Counted from the first letter of the stretch, positions 17,928-27,205 are shown. The stretch is 64,000 nucleotides of DNA from Allomesorhizobium camelthorni (GCF_011045125.1 NZ_JAAKZF010000031.1:1-64000); one strand, 5' to 3'. Translations and numbers: made by a program. Notes: generated by a model from the sequence alone, not told the origin.

Positions 17928-18395
17928 GTGTCACTGTCCATCGCGGTCGAGACCCCGCTGCAGGACGACGTGCGCATGCTCGTCGCCGAACTCAACGCTT
18001 ATCTAATCCCGCTGACGCCGCGCGAGTTTCAGTTCCAGCTGACCGTCGAGCAGATGGACGATCCGACGGTGACGCTGTTCGTCGCGCGCGACGAGAACGG
18101 TCGTCCGGTTGGAATGGGCGCTCTCAAGGAGCATGGCGATGGGCTGGGCGAGCTCAAGCGCATGTACACGTTGCCTTCGGTGCGCGGTCAGCGTGTCGGG
18201 TCGGAGCTCTTGCAGCGTATCGAGCAGCTTGCGTGTGAAGAGGGAATAACCCGGCTCGTTCTTGAAACCGGCGAAGCCGAAGGTTTTGAGCCGGCCTACC
18301 GTGTCTATGAGCGCGGCGGATTTACAGTTTGCGGCGCAGTTTTGGACTATCCAGATTCCGGCTTTTCTCGCTTTTACGAAAAGAAGATTGCCTAA
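17928..18395 (+). CDS. GNAT family N-acetyltransferase
   Basis: An acetyltransferase of 155 residues with the acetyl-CoA-binding signature [21 protein letters not shown] at about residues 84-104, where the RGQRVG turn is the Q/R-x-x-G-x-G/A motif. An ELKRMYT strand stands before it and YRVYERGGF after it. It starts at a GTG with GGAG 8 bases upstream, inside the 3' margin of gatC, and its TAA overlaps the gatA ATG, so it is embedded in the gat operon. Whether it modifies a protein or a small molecule is unknown, and the link to tRNA amidation is positional only. Confidence 0.87.
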   Translation: MSLSIAVETPLQDDVRMLVAELNAYLIPLTPREFQFQLTVEQMDDPTVTLFVARDENGRPVGMGALKEHGDGLGELKRMYTLPSVRGQRVGSELLQRIEQLACEEGITRLVLETGEAEGFEPAYRVYERGGFTVCGAVLDYPDSGFSRFYEKKIA

Positions 18396-19960
18396 TGACC
18401 GATCTGACGAGACTGACCATAGCCGAGGGGCGCGAAAAACTTCGCGACAGGGAAATTTCGGCCGTGGAACTGACCAATGCTTATCTTGCCGCGATCGACG
18501 CCGCTAATCCCACCTTCAACGCCTATGTCGCCGTCACCCACGAGAAGGCGCGGGACATGGCAAAGGCTTCCGATGAAAAGCTTGGCCGGGGCGAGGGCGG
18601 GGCGCTCGAAGGCATCCCGCTCGGCATCAAGGATCTGTTCGGTACCGAAGGCGTGCACACGCAGGCCTGCAGCCATGTTCTGGACGGCTTCAAACCGCGC
18701 TACGAATCGACCGTGACGGCCAATCTCTGGGCCGACGGCGCGGTCATGCTGGGCAAGCTCAACATGGACGAGTTTGCCATGGGCTCGTCCAACGAGACTT
18801 CCTACTACGGACCTGTGGTGAATCCCTGGCGCCGCTCGCGCGTCGACACTGTGGTCATGCCGACGACCCATCAGGGCGACGGTGGATTCGTCTCCCCGGG
18901 CGGTGCGTCGAAGACCCGCACACTCGATAATGCTCAACTCGTGCCCGGCGGCTCGTCGGGCGGCTCAGCGACTGCTGTCTCGGCATGGCTCTGCGCCGGC
19001 GCCACCGCAACCGACACCGGTGGCTCGATCCGCCAGCCGGCGGCCTTCACCGGCACTGTCGGCATCAAGCCGACCTATGGCCGCGTCTCGCGCTGGGGCG
19101 TCGTCGCCTTCGCTTCTTCGCTCGACCAGGCAGGGCCGATCGCGCGCGACGTGCGCGACGCAGCCATCATGCTAAAGTCCATGGCCTCGACCGACCCTAA
19201 GGACACGACTTCGGCCGATCTGCCGGTGCCCGACTACGAAGCCGCCATCGGCCGGCCGATTCGCGGCATGAAGGTTGGAATCCCGAAGGAATACCGCGTC
19301 GACGGCATGCCGGAAGAGATTGAGGCGCTCTGGCAGAAGGGCATCGCCTGGTTGAAGGATGCCGGAGCGGAGATCGTCGACATTTCGCTGCCGCACACCA
19401 AATACGCACTGCCGGCCTACTATATCGTGGCGCCGGCGGAAGCCTCGTCCAACCTTGCCCGCTATGACGGCGTCCGCTACGGCCTGCGCATTCCCGGCAA
19501 GGACATCACCGACATGTACGAGCAGACCCGCGCCGCCGGTTTCGGCCGCGAGGTCAAGCGCCGCATCATGATCGGAACCTATGTGCTGTCGGCCGGCTAT
19601 TACGATGCCTACTATCTGCGGGCGCAGAAGGTCCGCACGCTGATCAAGCGCGACTTCGAAAATGTCTTCGCCGCCGGCGTCGACGTCATCCTGACGCCGG
19701 CCACCCCGTCGGCCGCCTTCGGCATCGCCGACCAGGACATGAACGCCGACCCGGTTAAGATGTACCTGAACGACATCTTCACCGTGACCGTGAACATGGC
19801 CGGACTGCCCGGCATCGCCGTGCCGGCAGGCCTTGACGCGCGCGGCCTGCCGCTCGGGCTACAGCTGATCGGCCGGCCCTTCGACGAGGAAACACTGTTC
19901 CAGACGGCCCATGTCATCGAGCAGGCGGCAGGGCGGTTCGAACCGGAAAAGTGGTGGTAG
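18395..19960 (+). CDS. gatA: glutamyl-tRNA amidotransferase subunit A, with a long insertion
   Basis: GatA releases ammonia from glutamine for tRNA amidation within GatCAB. The amidase triad is complete: Lys79 (GIKDLFG), the cis-serine Ser187 in GGSSGGSA and the nucleophile Ser211 in [11 protein letters not shown]. In Staphylococcus aureus GatA the equivalents are Lys79, Ser154 and Ser178. The lysine position is identical, but both serines are shifted by 33 residues. The extra stretch lies at about residues 147-179, after VVNPWRR and before NAQLVPGG, and is polar and glycine-rich. Total length is 521 residues against roughly 485-495 for most GatA. The reading frame is clean. It is translationally coupled to the GNAT gene. 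Confidence 0.92.
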   Translation: MTDLTRLTIAEGREKLRDREISAVELTNAYLAAIDAANPTFNAYVAVTHEKARDMAKASDEKLGRGEGGALEGIPLGIKDLFGTEGVHTQACSHVLDGFKPRYESTVTANLWADGAVMLGKLNMDEFAMGSSNETSYYGPVVNPWRRSRVDTVVMPTTHQGDGGFVSPGGASKTRTLDNAQLVPGGSSGGSATAVSAWLCAGATATDTGGSIRQPAAFTGTVGIKPTYGRVSRWGVVAFASSLDQAGPIARDVRDAAIMLKSMASTDPKDTTSADLPVPDYEAAIGRPIRGMKVGIPKEYRVDGMPEEIEALWQKGIAWLKDAGAEIVDISLPHTKYALPAYYIVAPAEASSNLARYDGVRYGLRIPGKDITDMYEQTRAAGFGREVKRRIMIGTYVLSAGYYDAYYLRAQKVRTLIKRDFENVFAAGVDVILTPATPSAAFGIADQDMNADPVKMYLNDIFTVTVNMAGLPGIAVPAGLDARGLPLGLQLIGRPFDEETLFQTAHVIEQAAGRFEPEKWW

Positions 19961-19991
19961 AAATCACCGCCGCCATCAATGAGGTGACGGG

Positions 19992-20792
19992 ATGTTCTTC
20001 TATCTCTCGAAAATCTTCGGCTTCTTCATCCAGCCGCTGAATTTGTCGATCCTGCTTCTGGTAGCTGGCTTGCTCGCCATTTTTCTGGGCTTGCGGCGCA
20101 TCGGACTGATGCTCGAGATCGCGGCCGTCCTGATCCTCGTCCTGTCTGCCTGGACCTCGCTCGGCGCGGTGCTGCTCAATCCACTCGAGGAGCGGTTTGC
20201 CAAGCCGATCATCCTTCCCGCGGCGGTCGACGGCATCGTCGTGCTCGGCGGTGGTTTTGAGGGCGCGGTCAACCTGGCGCGAGGTGGTTATGAACTGAAC
20301 AGCAGCGGCGGTGACCGCTTTGTCGAGGCGGCCATTCTCGCCCGCCGCTATCCCAACGCAAAAATAGTCGTCACCGGCGGCACCGGCGCGCTGATCCTGG
20401 AAGGCGAGGGCGATGCCGATACCGCCCCGAAGCTGCTGACCGCGCTAGGGGTCGCGCCTGAGCGCCTGATTCTCGAAAACAAGTCGCGCAACACGCATGA
20501 GAATGCCGTGTTCACGAAAGAACTGGTGACGCCGCAACCGGGCGAAACCTGGCTGCTGGTCACCTCGGCCTATCATATGCCGCGCTCCTCGGGTCTGTTC
20601 AGGAAAGTTGGCTTCAAAGTTCTGCCGTGGCCCGTCGACTACCGAACGTCGGGCAGGGAGGGCTTCGGCATGTTCCGCGACAATGCGACCGATTCATTGC
20701 AGAACACCACGGTCGCCATCCGCGAATGGGTCGGTCTGCTGGCCTACTGGCTGTCCGGCCGGATCGACGAGCTGTTCCCCGAACCGGCCTGA
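19992..20792 (+). CDS. YdcF/DUF218 family membrane protein
   Basis: This 266-residue protein has two N-terminal hydrophobic helices (residues 10-31 and 38-59) followed by a DUF218 (YdcF-like) domain. The domain opens with DGIVVLGGGFEGAVNLARGG and continues with KIVVTGGTGAL, LENKSRNTHENAV and LLVTSAYHMPRS, all hallmarks of the family. The architecture resembles ElyC of E. coli, which affects peptidoglycan precursor metabolism. That is an analogy, not proof. It follows gatA by 31 bp. Its last 49 bp overlap the convergent DUF599 gene. Confidence 0.85.
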   Translation: MFFYLSKIFGFFIQPLNLSILLLVAGLLAIFLGLRRIGLMLEIAAVLILVLSAWTSLGAVLLNPLEERFAKPIILPAAVDGIVVLGGGFEGAVNLARGGYELNSSGGDRFVEAAILARRYPNAKIVVTGGTGALILEGEGDADTAPKLLTALGVAPERLILENKSRNTHENAVFTKELVTPQPGETWLLVTSAYHMPRSSGLFRKVGFKVLPWPVDYRTSGREGFGMFRDNATDSLQNTTVAIREWVGLLAYWLSGRIDELFPEPA

Positions 20793-21493
20793 ACGCTCTC
20801 ATCGATAACTGCGAGCCTTGCCGCCGAAAAGAACTGCCGGCGCAAGAGCACGGCAAAGAGAAGCGTCGTGGTCAAAGCGAACGCCTCAGGACCGACAAAC
20901 CAGCCGAGATAGCCGAGCGAAAAGAAGACGCCGCGCAAGCCGGCGTTGAAATGCCGGCCGGCCAGCACGTTCATGCGCGTCGCCCGGCCGATTGCCGCCT
21001 CCATGGCGGCGGGGTCGGCCGAGCCCTCCTTGTGCATGGGCACGGCGCCGACCAGGATCGAGCAGTAGTTGAACAGCCGGTACGACCAGCCGAACTTGAA
21101 GAAGGCGTAGGCCAGCAGCGCCATCAGCCCGAGCACCTTGATCTCGAACACCTGGCGCGGCGGCGCGTCCGCCAGCGGCAGGTCCGAAAGCACCGACAGC
21201 ACATCGTTTGACGCGCCGAGCAGGGCAAAGCAGCCGCCGAGCGCCAGCAGCGAACTCGACGCGAAGAAGGCCGTACCCTGCTGCAGCCCGACCATGATGC
21301 TGGTGTCGATCATGCGCAGTTCGCGCCGCGCCATGGTGCGCATCCAGGCTTCGCGCTGTGCGTTCATGGCAGTTGTCAACGACACCCGGCCGACCAGCTT
21401 GCCGTTGGCGGCGAGGCCATGCACCAGCCAGACCGCCAGGAAAAAAGCCAGCGCCGCAAGATCGGCTCCAGTCAGGAACAGAGAATCGCCCAT
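20744..21493 (-). CDS. DUF599 family membrane protein
   Basis: An inner-membrane protein of 249 residues matching the DUF599 pattern. It has an N-terminal helix (LAALAFFLAVWLVHGLA), the conserved MNAQREAWMRTMARRELRMID stretch that includes the basic loop, then helices near 72-91, 115-136, 200-218 and 219-234. The FFKFGWSYRLFNYCSILVGA segment is typical. Function unknown. The ATG at 21493 is the first start and fits. Its 3' end overlaps the YdcF-like gene in antisense by 49 bp. Confidence 0.8.
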   Translation of the reverse strand: MGDSLFLTGADLAALAFFLAVWLVHGLAANGKLVGRVSLTTAMNAQREAWMRTMARRELRMIDTSIMVGLQQGTAFFASSSLLALGGCFALLGASNDVLSVLSDLPLADAPPRQVFEIKVLGLMALLAYAFFKFGWSYRLFNYCSILVGAVPMHKEGSADPAAMEAAIGRATRMNVLAGRHFNAGLRGVFFSLGYLGWFVGPEAFALTTTLLFAVLLRRQFFSAARLAVIDESVQAGSGNSSSIRPDSQ

Positions 21494-22105
21494 GGAGAAT
21501 CACTAGCATGAAAGGTCCTGAAAATCCGCTTAGACCATGCCGTCTAACGCGTCGCAATCCGGTCACAGGTCTTGCCAATGCGTTTACGGCAAATTGCCCG
21601 CAACCCTCTGATTTGATTAAAAAGCCCGGCATGGATGCATGGCAGCCATGCGGAATCTGCCCTGCTTTCGCCATTTTTCCCGTTGCGGAACGCCCAGGGA
21701 AGGCTTATCTACACGCTCCAGAAATGGGGCCGGGAACAAGACGGCGAAAGCGCCGCTCCCGGGGGCGACAGGTAAACAGGAAAATCATGGACGACGGCAT
21801 TCAGAAGTCCTGCTGGGGCGTAACCGCCAAAGCAGTAGTCGGGTTTGCAGGCATTCTTCTCTTGGCTTGGCTCATCGGCGGTCCGGAAACCGCGGCGGTC
21901 CTGGCGGCAAGCTGATCCCGGCATCGACGGAATTTTTGCAAGAAGGCGCGGGGCTGGTTCCCGCGTCTTTTTCTTTGGCCGGAGCATAGGCCGCGTCGTA
22001 GGCGGAGCAGGCGGGGTCGGCTGTCGGGAAGCCAAGTCGTCCAAAACAGCGGAAACATCGCGAGAGATGCGATACGCTGAGTAAATCGCTGCAGGAGCGC
22101 CAAGT
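21494..22105. other. Intergenic region with one candidate small gene
   Basis: This gap of 612 bp holds a hairpin GCATGG-CAG-CCATGC (21637-21651), a TTTTTCCCGTTGCGG stretch near 21676-21690, and the 42-codon candidate gene at 21787-21915. The remaining 190 bp before sdaA show no recognisable feature. Confidence 0.5.
21787..21915 (+). CDS. candidate small single-helix membrane protein (42 aa)
   Basis: An ATG with AGGA 6 bases upstream opens a 42-codon frame. It gives a polar start with one cysteine (Cys9), one hydrophobic helix at about residues 16-31 and a short tail. The size, ribosome site and hydrophobic pattern are those of small membrane proteins often missed in annotation. I do not recognise a family. 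It could be spurious; conservation in relatives would settle it. Confidence 0.45.
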   Translation: MDDGIQKSCWGVTAKAVVGFAGILLLAWLIGGPETAAVLAAS

Positions 22106-23506
22106 TTGTTCCTTTCGGTATTCGACCTGTTCAAGATCGGCATCGGCCCATCGAGTTCGCACACGATGGGACCGATGACGGCCGCCGCGCGCTTTCTCTC
22201 CGAAATCCTCGGCGACGACTGGCCACGACCGGCGGGCGCGAAGGTCGACCGCATCGCCGTCAGCCTGCACGGCTCGCTCGCCTATACGGGGATCGGTCAC
22301 GGCACGGACCGGGCGGTCATGCTCGGACTCGCCGGCGAGACGCCGGTAACGGTCGATCCCGACCTTGCCGACGGTATCATCGACAGGATCAAGGCAGAGC
22401 GCCGTATTTCGCCGCCCGGGCATCCGTCCTACCGCTTCGACCCTTCGTCCGACCTCGTGCTCGACAAGAAGACGCCGCTGCCCGGCCACGCCAACGGCAT
22501 GGCCTTCTACGCCTATGATGCCGACGACCGCCTGCTCCTGAAGCGGATCTACTATTCGATCGGCGGCGGCTTCGTGGTTTCCGAGGAAGAGTTGCAGCGT
22601 ATGAAGATCCGGGCGGCCGCGCCCGCCGGCGCAAAAGTGCCGTATCCGTTCAGGAACGCAGTTGAAATGCTGGACATGGCCAAGCGAAGTGGCCTGTCGA
22701 TCGCCGAGATGAAGCGCGTCAACGAAGAAGTTCACATGCAGCGCGAAAAGCTGGACGAGGGGCTCGACCGCATCTGGGAGGCGATGCGTGGCTGCATCGA
22801 GCGCGGCCTGTCGCAGGACGGCATCATGCCCGGGGGGCTAAAAGTTCGCCGCCGCGCAAGGATGCTGCACGACAAGCTGCAGGAACAGTGGAGCCAGAAC
22901 CGGCCCAATCCACTGCTCGCCAATGACTGGCTGTCCATCTACGCCATGGCGGTCAATGAGGAGAACGCCGCGGGCGGCCGTGTCGTGACCGCGCCGACCA
23001 ACGGCGCCGCGGGCGTGGTGCCGGCCGTCATGCGCTACTGGCTGCATTTCCATCCCGAGGCGGACCAGGCCAGCATACGCGATTTCCTGCTCACCGCCGC
23101 TGCCGTCGGCGGCATCATCAAGACCAACGCCTCGATCTCGGGAGCCGAAGTTGGCTGCCAGGGCGAAGTCGGCTCGGCCTCGGCGATGGCGGCTGCCGGC
23201 CTATGCGCCGTGATGGGCGGTACGCCCGAGCAGGTCGAGAACGCCGCCGAGATCGCGCTCGAGCATCACCTCGGCATGACCTGCGACCCGGTAGGCGGGC
23301 TGGTGCAGGTTCCCTGTATCGAGCGCAATGCCCTCGGCGCGGTCAAGGCGGTCACCGCCGCCTCGCTAGCCATCAAGGGTGACGGCACGCATTTCGTGCC
23401 GCTCGACGCCGCGATCGAGACGATGCGCCAGACCGGCATGGACATGAACGAGCGCTACAAGGAAACCAGCCTGGGCGGGCTGGCGGTGAACGTTGTCGAG
23501 TGCTGA
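22106..23506 (+). CDS. sdaA: L-serine ammonia-lyase (iron-sulfur, single chain)
   Basis: This 466-residue enzyme deaminates L-serine to pyruvate and ammonia using a [4Fe-4S] cluster. The N-terminal beta domain has [20 protein letters not shown]. The C-terminal alpha domain has the cluster-associated cysteines in [17 protein letters not shown] and VPCIERN. Length matches the single-polypeptide type of enterobacteria. The start is a TTG at 22106 with GGAG about 9 bases upstream, since homologues begin with this FLSVFDL segment. It stands alone, with dodecin convergent 10 bp downstream. Confidence 0.92.
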   Translation: MFLSVFDLFKIGIGPSSSHTMGPMTAAARFLSEILGDDWPRPAGAKVDRIAVSLHGSLAYTGIGHGTDRAVMLGLAGETPVTVDPDLADGIIDRIKAERRISPPGHPSYRFDPSSDLVLDKKTPLPGHANGMAFYAYDADDRLLLKRIYYSIGGGFVVSEEELQRMKIRAAAPAGAKVPYPFRNAVEMLDMAKRSGLSIAEMKRVNEEVHMQREKLDEGLDRIWEAMRGCIERGLSQDGIMPGGLKVRRRARMLHDKLQEQWSQNRPNPLLANDWLSIYAMAVNEENAAGGRVVTAPTNGAAGVVPAVMRYWLHFHPEADQASIRDFLLTAAAVGGIIKTNASISGAEVGCQGEVGSASAMAAAGLCAVMGGTPEQVENAAEIALEHHLGMTCDPVGGLVQVPCIERNALGAVKAVTAASLAIKGDGTHFVPLDAAIETMRQTGMDMNERYKETSLGGLAVNVVEC

Positions 23507-23516
23507 CGCGGGGTGC

Positions 23517-23714
23517 TTAGTCGAGCACAAAGGTCACCTTCATCTCCACGCGATATTCGGAGACCTTGCCGCCCTCGACCTTGGCGACGATCTCCTTGAC
23601 CCAGACCTGTTTGACGTTCTTCAGCGTCGCGGTGGCACGGTCGACGCCATGGGCGATCGCCGCCTCGATGGTCGAGCCGGATGCGGTAATCTCGGTGTTT
23701 TTCGCTACTGACAT
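23517..23714 (-). CDS. dodecin (flavin-binding protein)
   Basis: A 65-residue dodecin, a small protein that forms a hollow dodecamer storing flavin or CoA-type ligands. The sequence shows the fold order: a strand, the helix SGSTIEAAIAHGVDRATATL, then KQVWVKEIVAKVEGGKVSEY with the conserved tryptophan that stacks on the flavin ring, and a last strand VEMKVTFVLD. GGAGG is 5 bases before the ATG. It is convergent to sdaA and not part of an operon. Confidence 0.9.
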   Translation of the reverse strand: MSVAKNTEITASGSTIEAAIAHGVDRATATLKNVKQVWVKEIVAKVEGGKVSEYRVEMKVTFVLD

Positions 23715-23814
23715 GGGGTCCTCCTGTTTGCCTGCGCCCAGCAACCGGCGCAAAGATGTGGACCCAACGCATCCAGGCCTTTTTCGTTTCCAATTTGCGG
23801 CGTAGTAACGCGCA

Positions 23815-24252
23815 ATGGCCCTGAACCTGATAAAGCTCTGTGTCGGCTGCGACAGCGTCGAGGATCTGGAAGAGTGGATCGCCTTCCGGCTCGACGAACG
23901 CCGCCGCGCCGGCGAACCCGTCGAGCAATTCCATACGACGCGCATGATGCCGACGCGGGGCAGCGAACTTTTGGACGGCGGCTCGCTCTACTGGGTCATC
24001 AAGGCGCAGGTCCAATGCCGCCAGAGGCTGCTCGAGATCCGGCCTTTCGTCGATCAGGAAGGCATCTCGCGCTGTCATCTGGTCCTCGATCCCACTGTCG
24101 TGCGCACCGAATGGCAGCCGCGCCGCGCCTTCCAGGGCTGGCGCTATCTGAAGCAGGCCGACGCTCCTGCCGATATCGGGACCTCGCATGCCGAGCTGAT
24201 GGCGATGCCGCCAAAGCTGCGCCGCGAGCTGGCTGAGCTCGGCCTGCTCTAG
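23815..24252 (+). CDS. DUF1489 family protein
   Basis: This is a 145-residue soluble protein of the DUF1489 family, which I know mainly from alphaproteobacteria and which has no assigned function. It begins with LIKLCVGCDSVEDLEEW and contains HTTRMMPTRGSELLDGGSLYWVIKAQVQCRQ and the RPRRAFQGWRYL-like conserved C-terminal block. The gene stands between dodecin and the VWA gene with no coupling to either. The assignment is from family memory. Confidence 0.75.
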   Translation: MALNLIKLCVGCDSVEDLEEWIAFRLDERRRAGEPVEQFHTTRMMPTRGSELLDGGSLYWVIKAQVQCRQRLLEIRPFVDQEGISRCHLVLDPTVVRTEWQPRRAFQGWRYLKQADAPADIGTSHAELMAMPPKLRRELAELGLL

Positions 24253-24326
24253 GCGTCGCAGCTTCTCGCGGCCTCACTACGGCTCCGGGCTTGCAAGCAG
24301 GCCGGGTTCGCCACATCTTGATCACT

Positions 24327-25052
24327 ATGAGCGACAAGAAAACGCCCGTCAGGATCGACGATCCCGCGCCGCGTTCGGCTTCGGGAGACATAGAAGCGTT
24401 CGTCCGTCAGGCGCGAGCCATCGGCGCCGTTGCGGGAAAAGGGCAAGGCCGCCTCGTATTGGCGCTCGACGCCACGATGAGCCGGCAACCGACCTGGGAT
24501 CTCGCCTGCTCGCTGCAGGCCGAGATGTTCGACGCGGTTGGCAAGGCTGGCGGGCTCGAGGTGCAGCTGATCTATTTCCGCGGCCTCGACGAATGCCGCG
24601 CATCCGGTTTCGTGACCGACACAGCCGGCCTGAAGCGCCTGATGAGCAGCATCGAGTGTCGGGGCGGGCATACTCAGATCGGCAAGGTGCTGTCGCACGC
24701 GCTGAAGGAAACCGCGCGCGAAAAGGTCAATGCGCTGGTCTATATCGGCGACGCGATGGAGGAGAAGATCGACGATCTTTCGGTGAAGGCCGGCAATCTC
24801 GGCTTGCACGGCGTGCCGGTCTTCGTCTTCCAGGAGGGGCACGACCCCGCCGCCGAATCCGCTTTCAAGGAGATCGCCCGGCTGTCGAAGGGCGCATGGT
24901 TCCGCTTCGACCGCAACGCCGCCGCGACACTGGCGAAACTGCTTTCCGCGGTAGCGGTATTCGCCACCGGCGGACTCAAGGCGCTTGAGGCGCGCGGGCG
25001 GCCCGAGGACCGCCTGATGATCGAGCATTTGCGAGGCAGCAGGTCGCAATGA
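24327..25052 (+). CDS. VWA-domain protein
   Basis: A cytoplasmic von Willebrand factor A-like protein of 241 residues without signal peptide. The metal-site strand is LVLALDATMSRQPTW, so the usual D-x-S-x-S is D48-A-T-M-S52, with threonine in place of the middle serine. Later MIDAS-type elements are GGHTQIGKVL and ALVYIGDAMEE. Its ATG and TGA context couples it to the next gene by a 4-bp ATGA overlap at 25049-25052. That gene encodes a membrane J protein, so a joint role in protein or complex handling is likely, but no partner is known. Confidence 0.75.
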   Translation: MSDKKTPVRIDDPAPRSASGDIEAFVRQARAIGAVAGKGQGRLVLALDATMSRQPTWDLACSLQAEMFDAVGKAGGLEVQLIYFRGLDECRASGFVTDTAGLKRLMSSIECRGGHTQIGKVLSHALKETAREKVNALVYIGDAMEEKIDDLSVKAGNLGLHGVPVFVFQEGHDPAAESAFKEIARLSKGAWFRFDRNAAATLAKLLSAVAVFATGGLKALEARGRPEDRLMIEHLRGSRSQ

Positions 25053-25744
25053 GCATTTTTCTCGGCATAGTGACCGCTCTGCTGGTCCTGATACTTATCG
25101 TTGCCGCGTTCATCAGGCTCGACCCGGGCTCGCTCGCCAGAACGCTGCGCAATGCGGGGCCCGTGGTGCTTGCGATTCTCGGTCTCGCGGCCATGCTCGC
25201 CGGTCGGGCCGGCATAGGCGGAATGATGCTTTCCGGGGCGCTCGCCTGGTTCACGTCGAACCGCATGCGGAGCGGGCGCAAGAAGACGCCGGGCAAGCGC
25301 TCGACAGTTCGAACGGCGGCGCTCGAGATGGAACTCGACCACGACAGCGGCACCCTGGAGGGAGTGGTTCTGGCGGGGCGCTATGAGGCCCGGACGCTCG
25401 GCGAGATGGCTTTGAACGAATTGAAGCAGCTTTACGCGGAACTTCCCGGCGACCCGGAAAGCCGGCAGTTGCTAGAGACTTATCTTGACAGCCGGTTTCC
25501 CGTCTGGCGCGAAGACCCGGATACGCATGGTGGCGAAGGGTTGGGTGTTCCGCCAAGTACGGGCGCCATGACTAAGCAGGAGGCCTACAAGATCCTTGGT
25601 CTTGAAGCGGGGGCCACCGCGGCGGATATCCGCAAGGCGCACCGCCGCCTGATGCAGCGCCTGCACCCCGACCTCGGCGGAACGTCTTTCCTGGCGGCGC
25701 GGATCAACGAAGCCAAGGACGTCTTGCTCACCAATCACCACTAG
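25049..25744 (+). CDS. membrane-anchored J-domain protein (Pam18/Tim14-like)
   Basis: This 231-residue protein has two N-terminal hydrophobic helices (residues 4-23 and 37-54), a long polar linker and a C-terminal J domain (about 175-231) with the intact HPD motif at 206-208 in LHPDLGG. There is no zinc-finger or glycine-rich region, so it is not a DnaJ chaperone. An N-terminal membrane anchor with a short terminal J domain ending in INEAKDVLL is the layout of Pam18/Tim14 of the mitochondrial import motor. It presumably recruits DnaK to the membrane. It is coupled to the VWA gene. Confidence 0.82.
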   Translation: MSIFLGIVTALLVLILIVAAFIRLDPGSLARTLRNAGPVVLAILGLAAMLAGRAGIGGMMLSGALAWFTSNRMRSGRKKTPGKRSTVRTAALEMELDHDSGTLEGVVLAGRYEARTLGEMALNELKQLYAELPGDPESRQLLETYLDSRFPVWREDPDTHGGEGLGVPPSTGAMTKQEAYKILGLEAGATAADIRKAHRRLMQRLHPDLGGTSFLAARINEAKDVLLTNHH

Positions 25745-25789
25745 TCTCCTTCGACACGATACATTTCCGGGAGATCTCCGTTGCGCGGC

Positions 25790-27205
25790 CTAGTTCTCGA
25801 CGGCGTAACAGTCGATTTTCTTTCTCTTGAGCGCCGCGCAGGCTTTCCAGGCTGCGGCCTTGGAGCCGAAGCCGCCGAAGCGCGCGCGGTGGTAGGTTAC
25901 ACCATCCTTGTCGAATGTGACGGTGTAGCCGGACGCATGGGCAAGGACGGCGGGCGCAGCCTTGGTGGTTTTGGCCAGGAATGCGTCGGCTTCGGACTTG
26001 TTCGGCGACGAGGCGACCTGGATTGCCCAGCCGGAGGGTGCGACCGAAGCCGTCTCGACCGGATCGACGTCGCCGCCAAAACGATCGGGCGAAGGTTGCG
26101 CATAGGCCTGCTCTACCGGCGCGGATTCGAGGGTTTCCACAAAGACGGACTTCGGCTTGGGGGTAGGCGCAACCTCCTCTTCGACGGCCGCGACCTCCGA
26201 TTCTTCCATGGTATCGCCCTCTGCTTCCGCCGCTGCCACGACCTCTTCCTCAGGCCGGGCTTCCGGCGTCGGCGCGTCGTGCTTGGGCAAGAAAACTTTT
26301 GCCAGGGCGCTGATCGGCGAACCGCCGGCGCTGGCGATAAGCGGCGCGCCTTTGCCCTTGGTCGATGCCTTGGGCAGATATTTCTGGATCAGGTCGGCCA
26401 TGTGCTTGTCGCGTGATGCGCCGCTGGTTCCGCCCATCACCACTGCGACGATGCGGCGCTCGCCCTGCGAAACGGATGAAACCAGGTTGAAGCCCGAAGC
26501 GCGGGTGTAGCCGGTTTTGATGCCGTCGACGCCCTTGACGCGGCCGAGCAGGCGGTTGTGGTTGGCCATGCGCTTCCGGCCATAGGTGAAGGAGCGCGTT
26601 GAGAAATAGGAGTAGTACTGCGGATAATGTTCCTTCAGCGCGATGCCGAGCGTCGCCAGGTCGCGCGCCGTGGAGAATTGCGCCGTATCGGGCAGGCCGT
26701 GGGCATTGCGGAATACGGTGCTGGTCATGCCGAGCTTGCGCGCCTTGGCCGTCATCATCCGCGCGAACTCCGCCGCGGAGCCGCCCAGGTACTCGGCCAG
26801 CGCAGTCGACGCATCGTTCGCCGACTTGGTCACGAGGGAATAGATCGCCGTTTCGACGGTGATGGATTTGCCGGCTTTGACGCCGAGCTTAGTCGGCGGC
26901 TCGGCGGCGGCATTGCGGGAAATCGGAATCGAGGTTTTCTTGGTGATCTTGCCGGCGGCCATCGCCTCGAACACCAGATAGAGCGTCATCATCTTGGTCA
27001 AGGACGCCGGATAGCGCCGTGAATCGGCGCTCGACGAAAACAGCGTCTTGCCGGTGTTGGCGTCGACGACGATCGCCGCGTATTTGGAATTCGCAGCAGA
27101 CGGGCCCGTCGCGGCAAGCCCTAACGCGACAGCCAGCAGCCCGGCGATGGCGGATTTTAATGGAGACGCGATGGAAGAGGCAATGGCCGCAAACGCCTGA
27201 CGCAC
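25790..27205 (-). CDS. D-alanyl-D-alanine carboxypeptidase with SPOR domain
   Basis: A penicillin-binding protein of the DacA/S11 type, 471 residues, which trims the terminal D-Ala from peptidoglycan stem peptides in the periplasm. A hydrophobic signal peptide covers about residues 14-38. Catalytic motifs are S68-L-T-K71, S128-A-N130 and K230-T-G232. An acidic, proline-rich linker (about 300-390) leads to a C-terminal SPOR domain from residue 395 or so (GWAIQVASSPNKSEADAFL), which would bind denuded glycan at the division site. The GTG at 27205 with AAGGG upstream gives the proper signal peptide; the longer frame runs antisense through the phasin gene. Confidence 0.9.
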   Translation of the reverse strand: MRQAFAAIASSIASPLKSAIAGLLAVALGLAATGPSAANSKYAAIVVDANTGKTLFSSSADSRRYPASLTKMMTLYLVFEAMAAGKITKKTSIPISRNAAAEPPTKLGVKAGKSITVETAIYSLVTKSANDASTALAEYLGGSAAEFARMMTAKARKLGMTSTVFRNAHGLPDTAQFSTARDLATLGIALKEHYPQYYSYFSTRSFTYGRKRMANHNRLLGRVKGVDGIKTGYTRASGFNLVSSVSQGERRIVAVVMGGTSGASRDKHMADLIQKYLPKASTKGKGAPLIASAGGSPISALAKVFLPKHDAPTPEARPEEEVVAAAEAEGDTMEESEVAAVEEEVAPTPKPKSVFVETLESAPVEQAYAQPSPDRFGGDVDPVETASVAPSGWAIQVASSPNKSEADAFLAKTTKAAPAVLAHASGYTVTFDKDGVTYHRARFGGFGSKAAAWKACAALKRKKIDCYAVEN

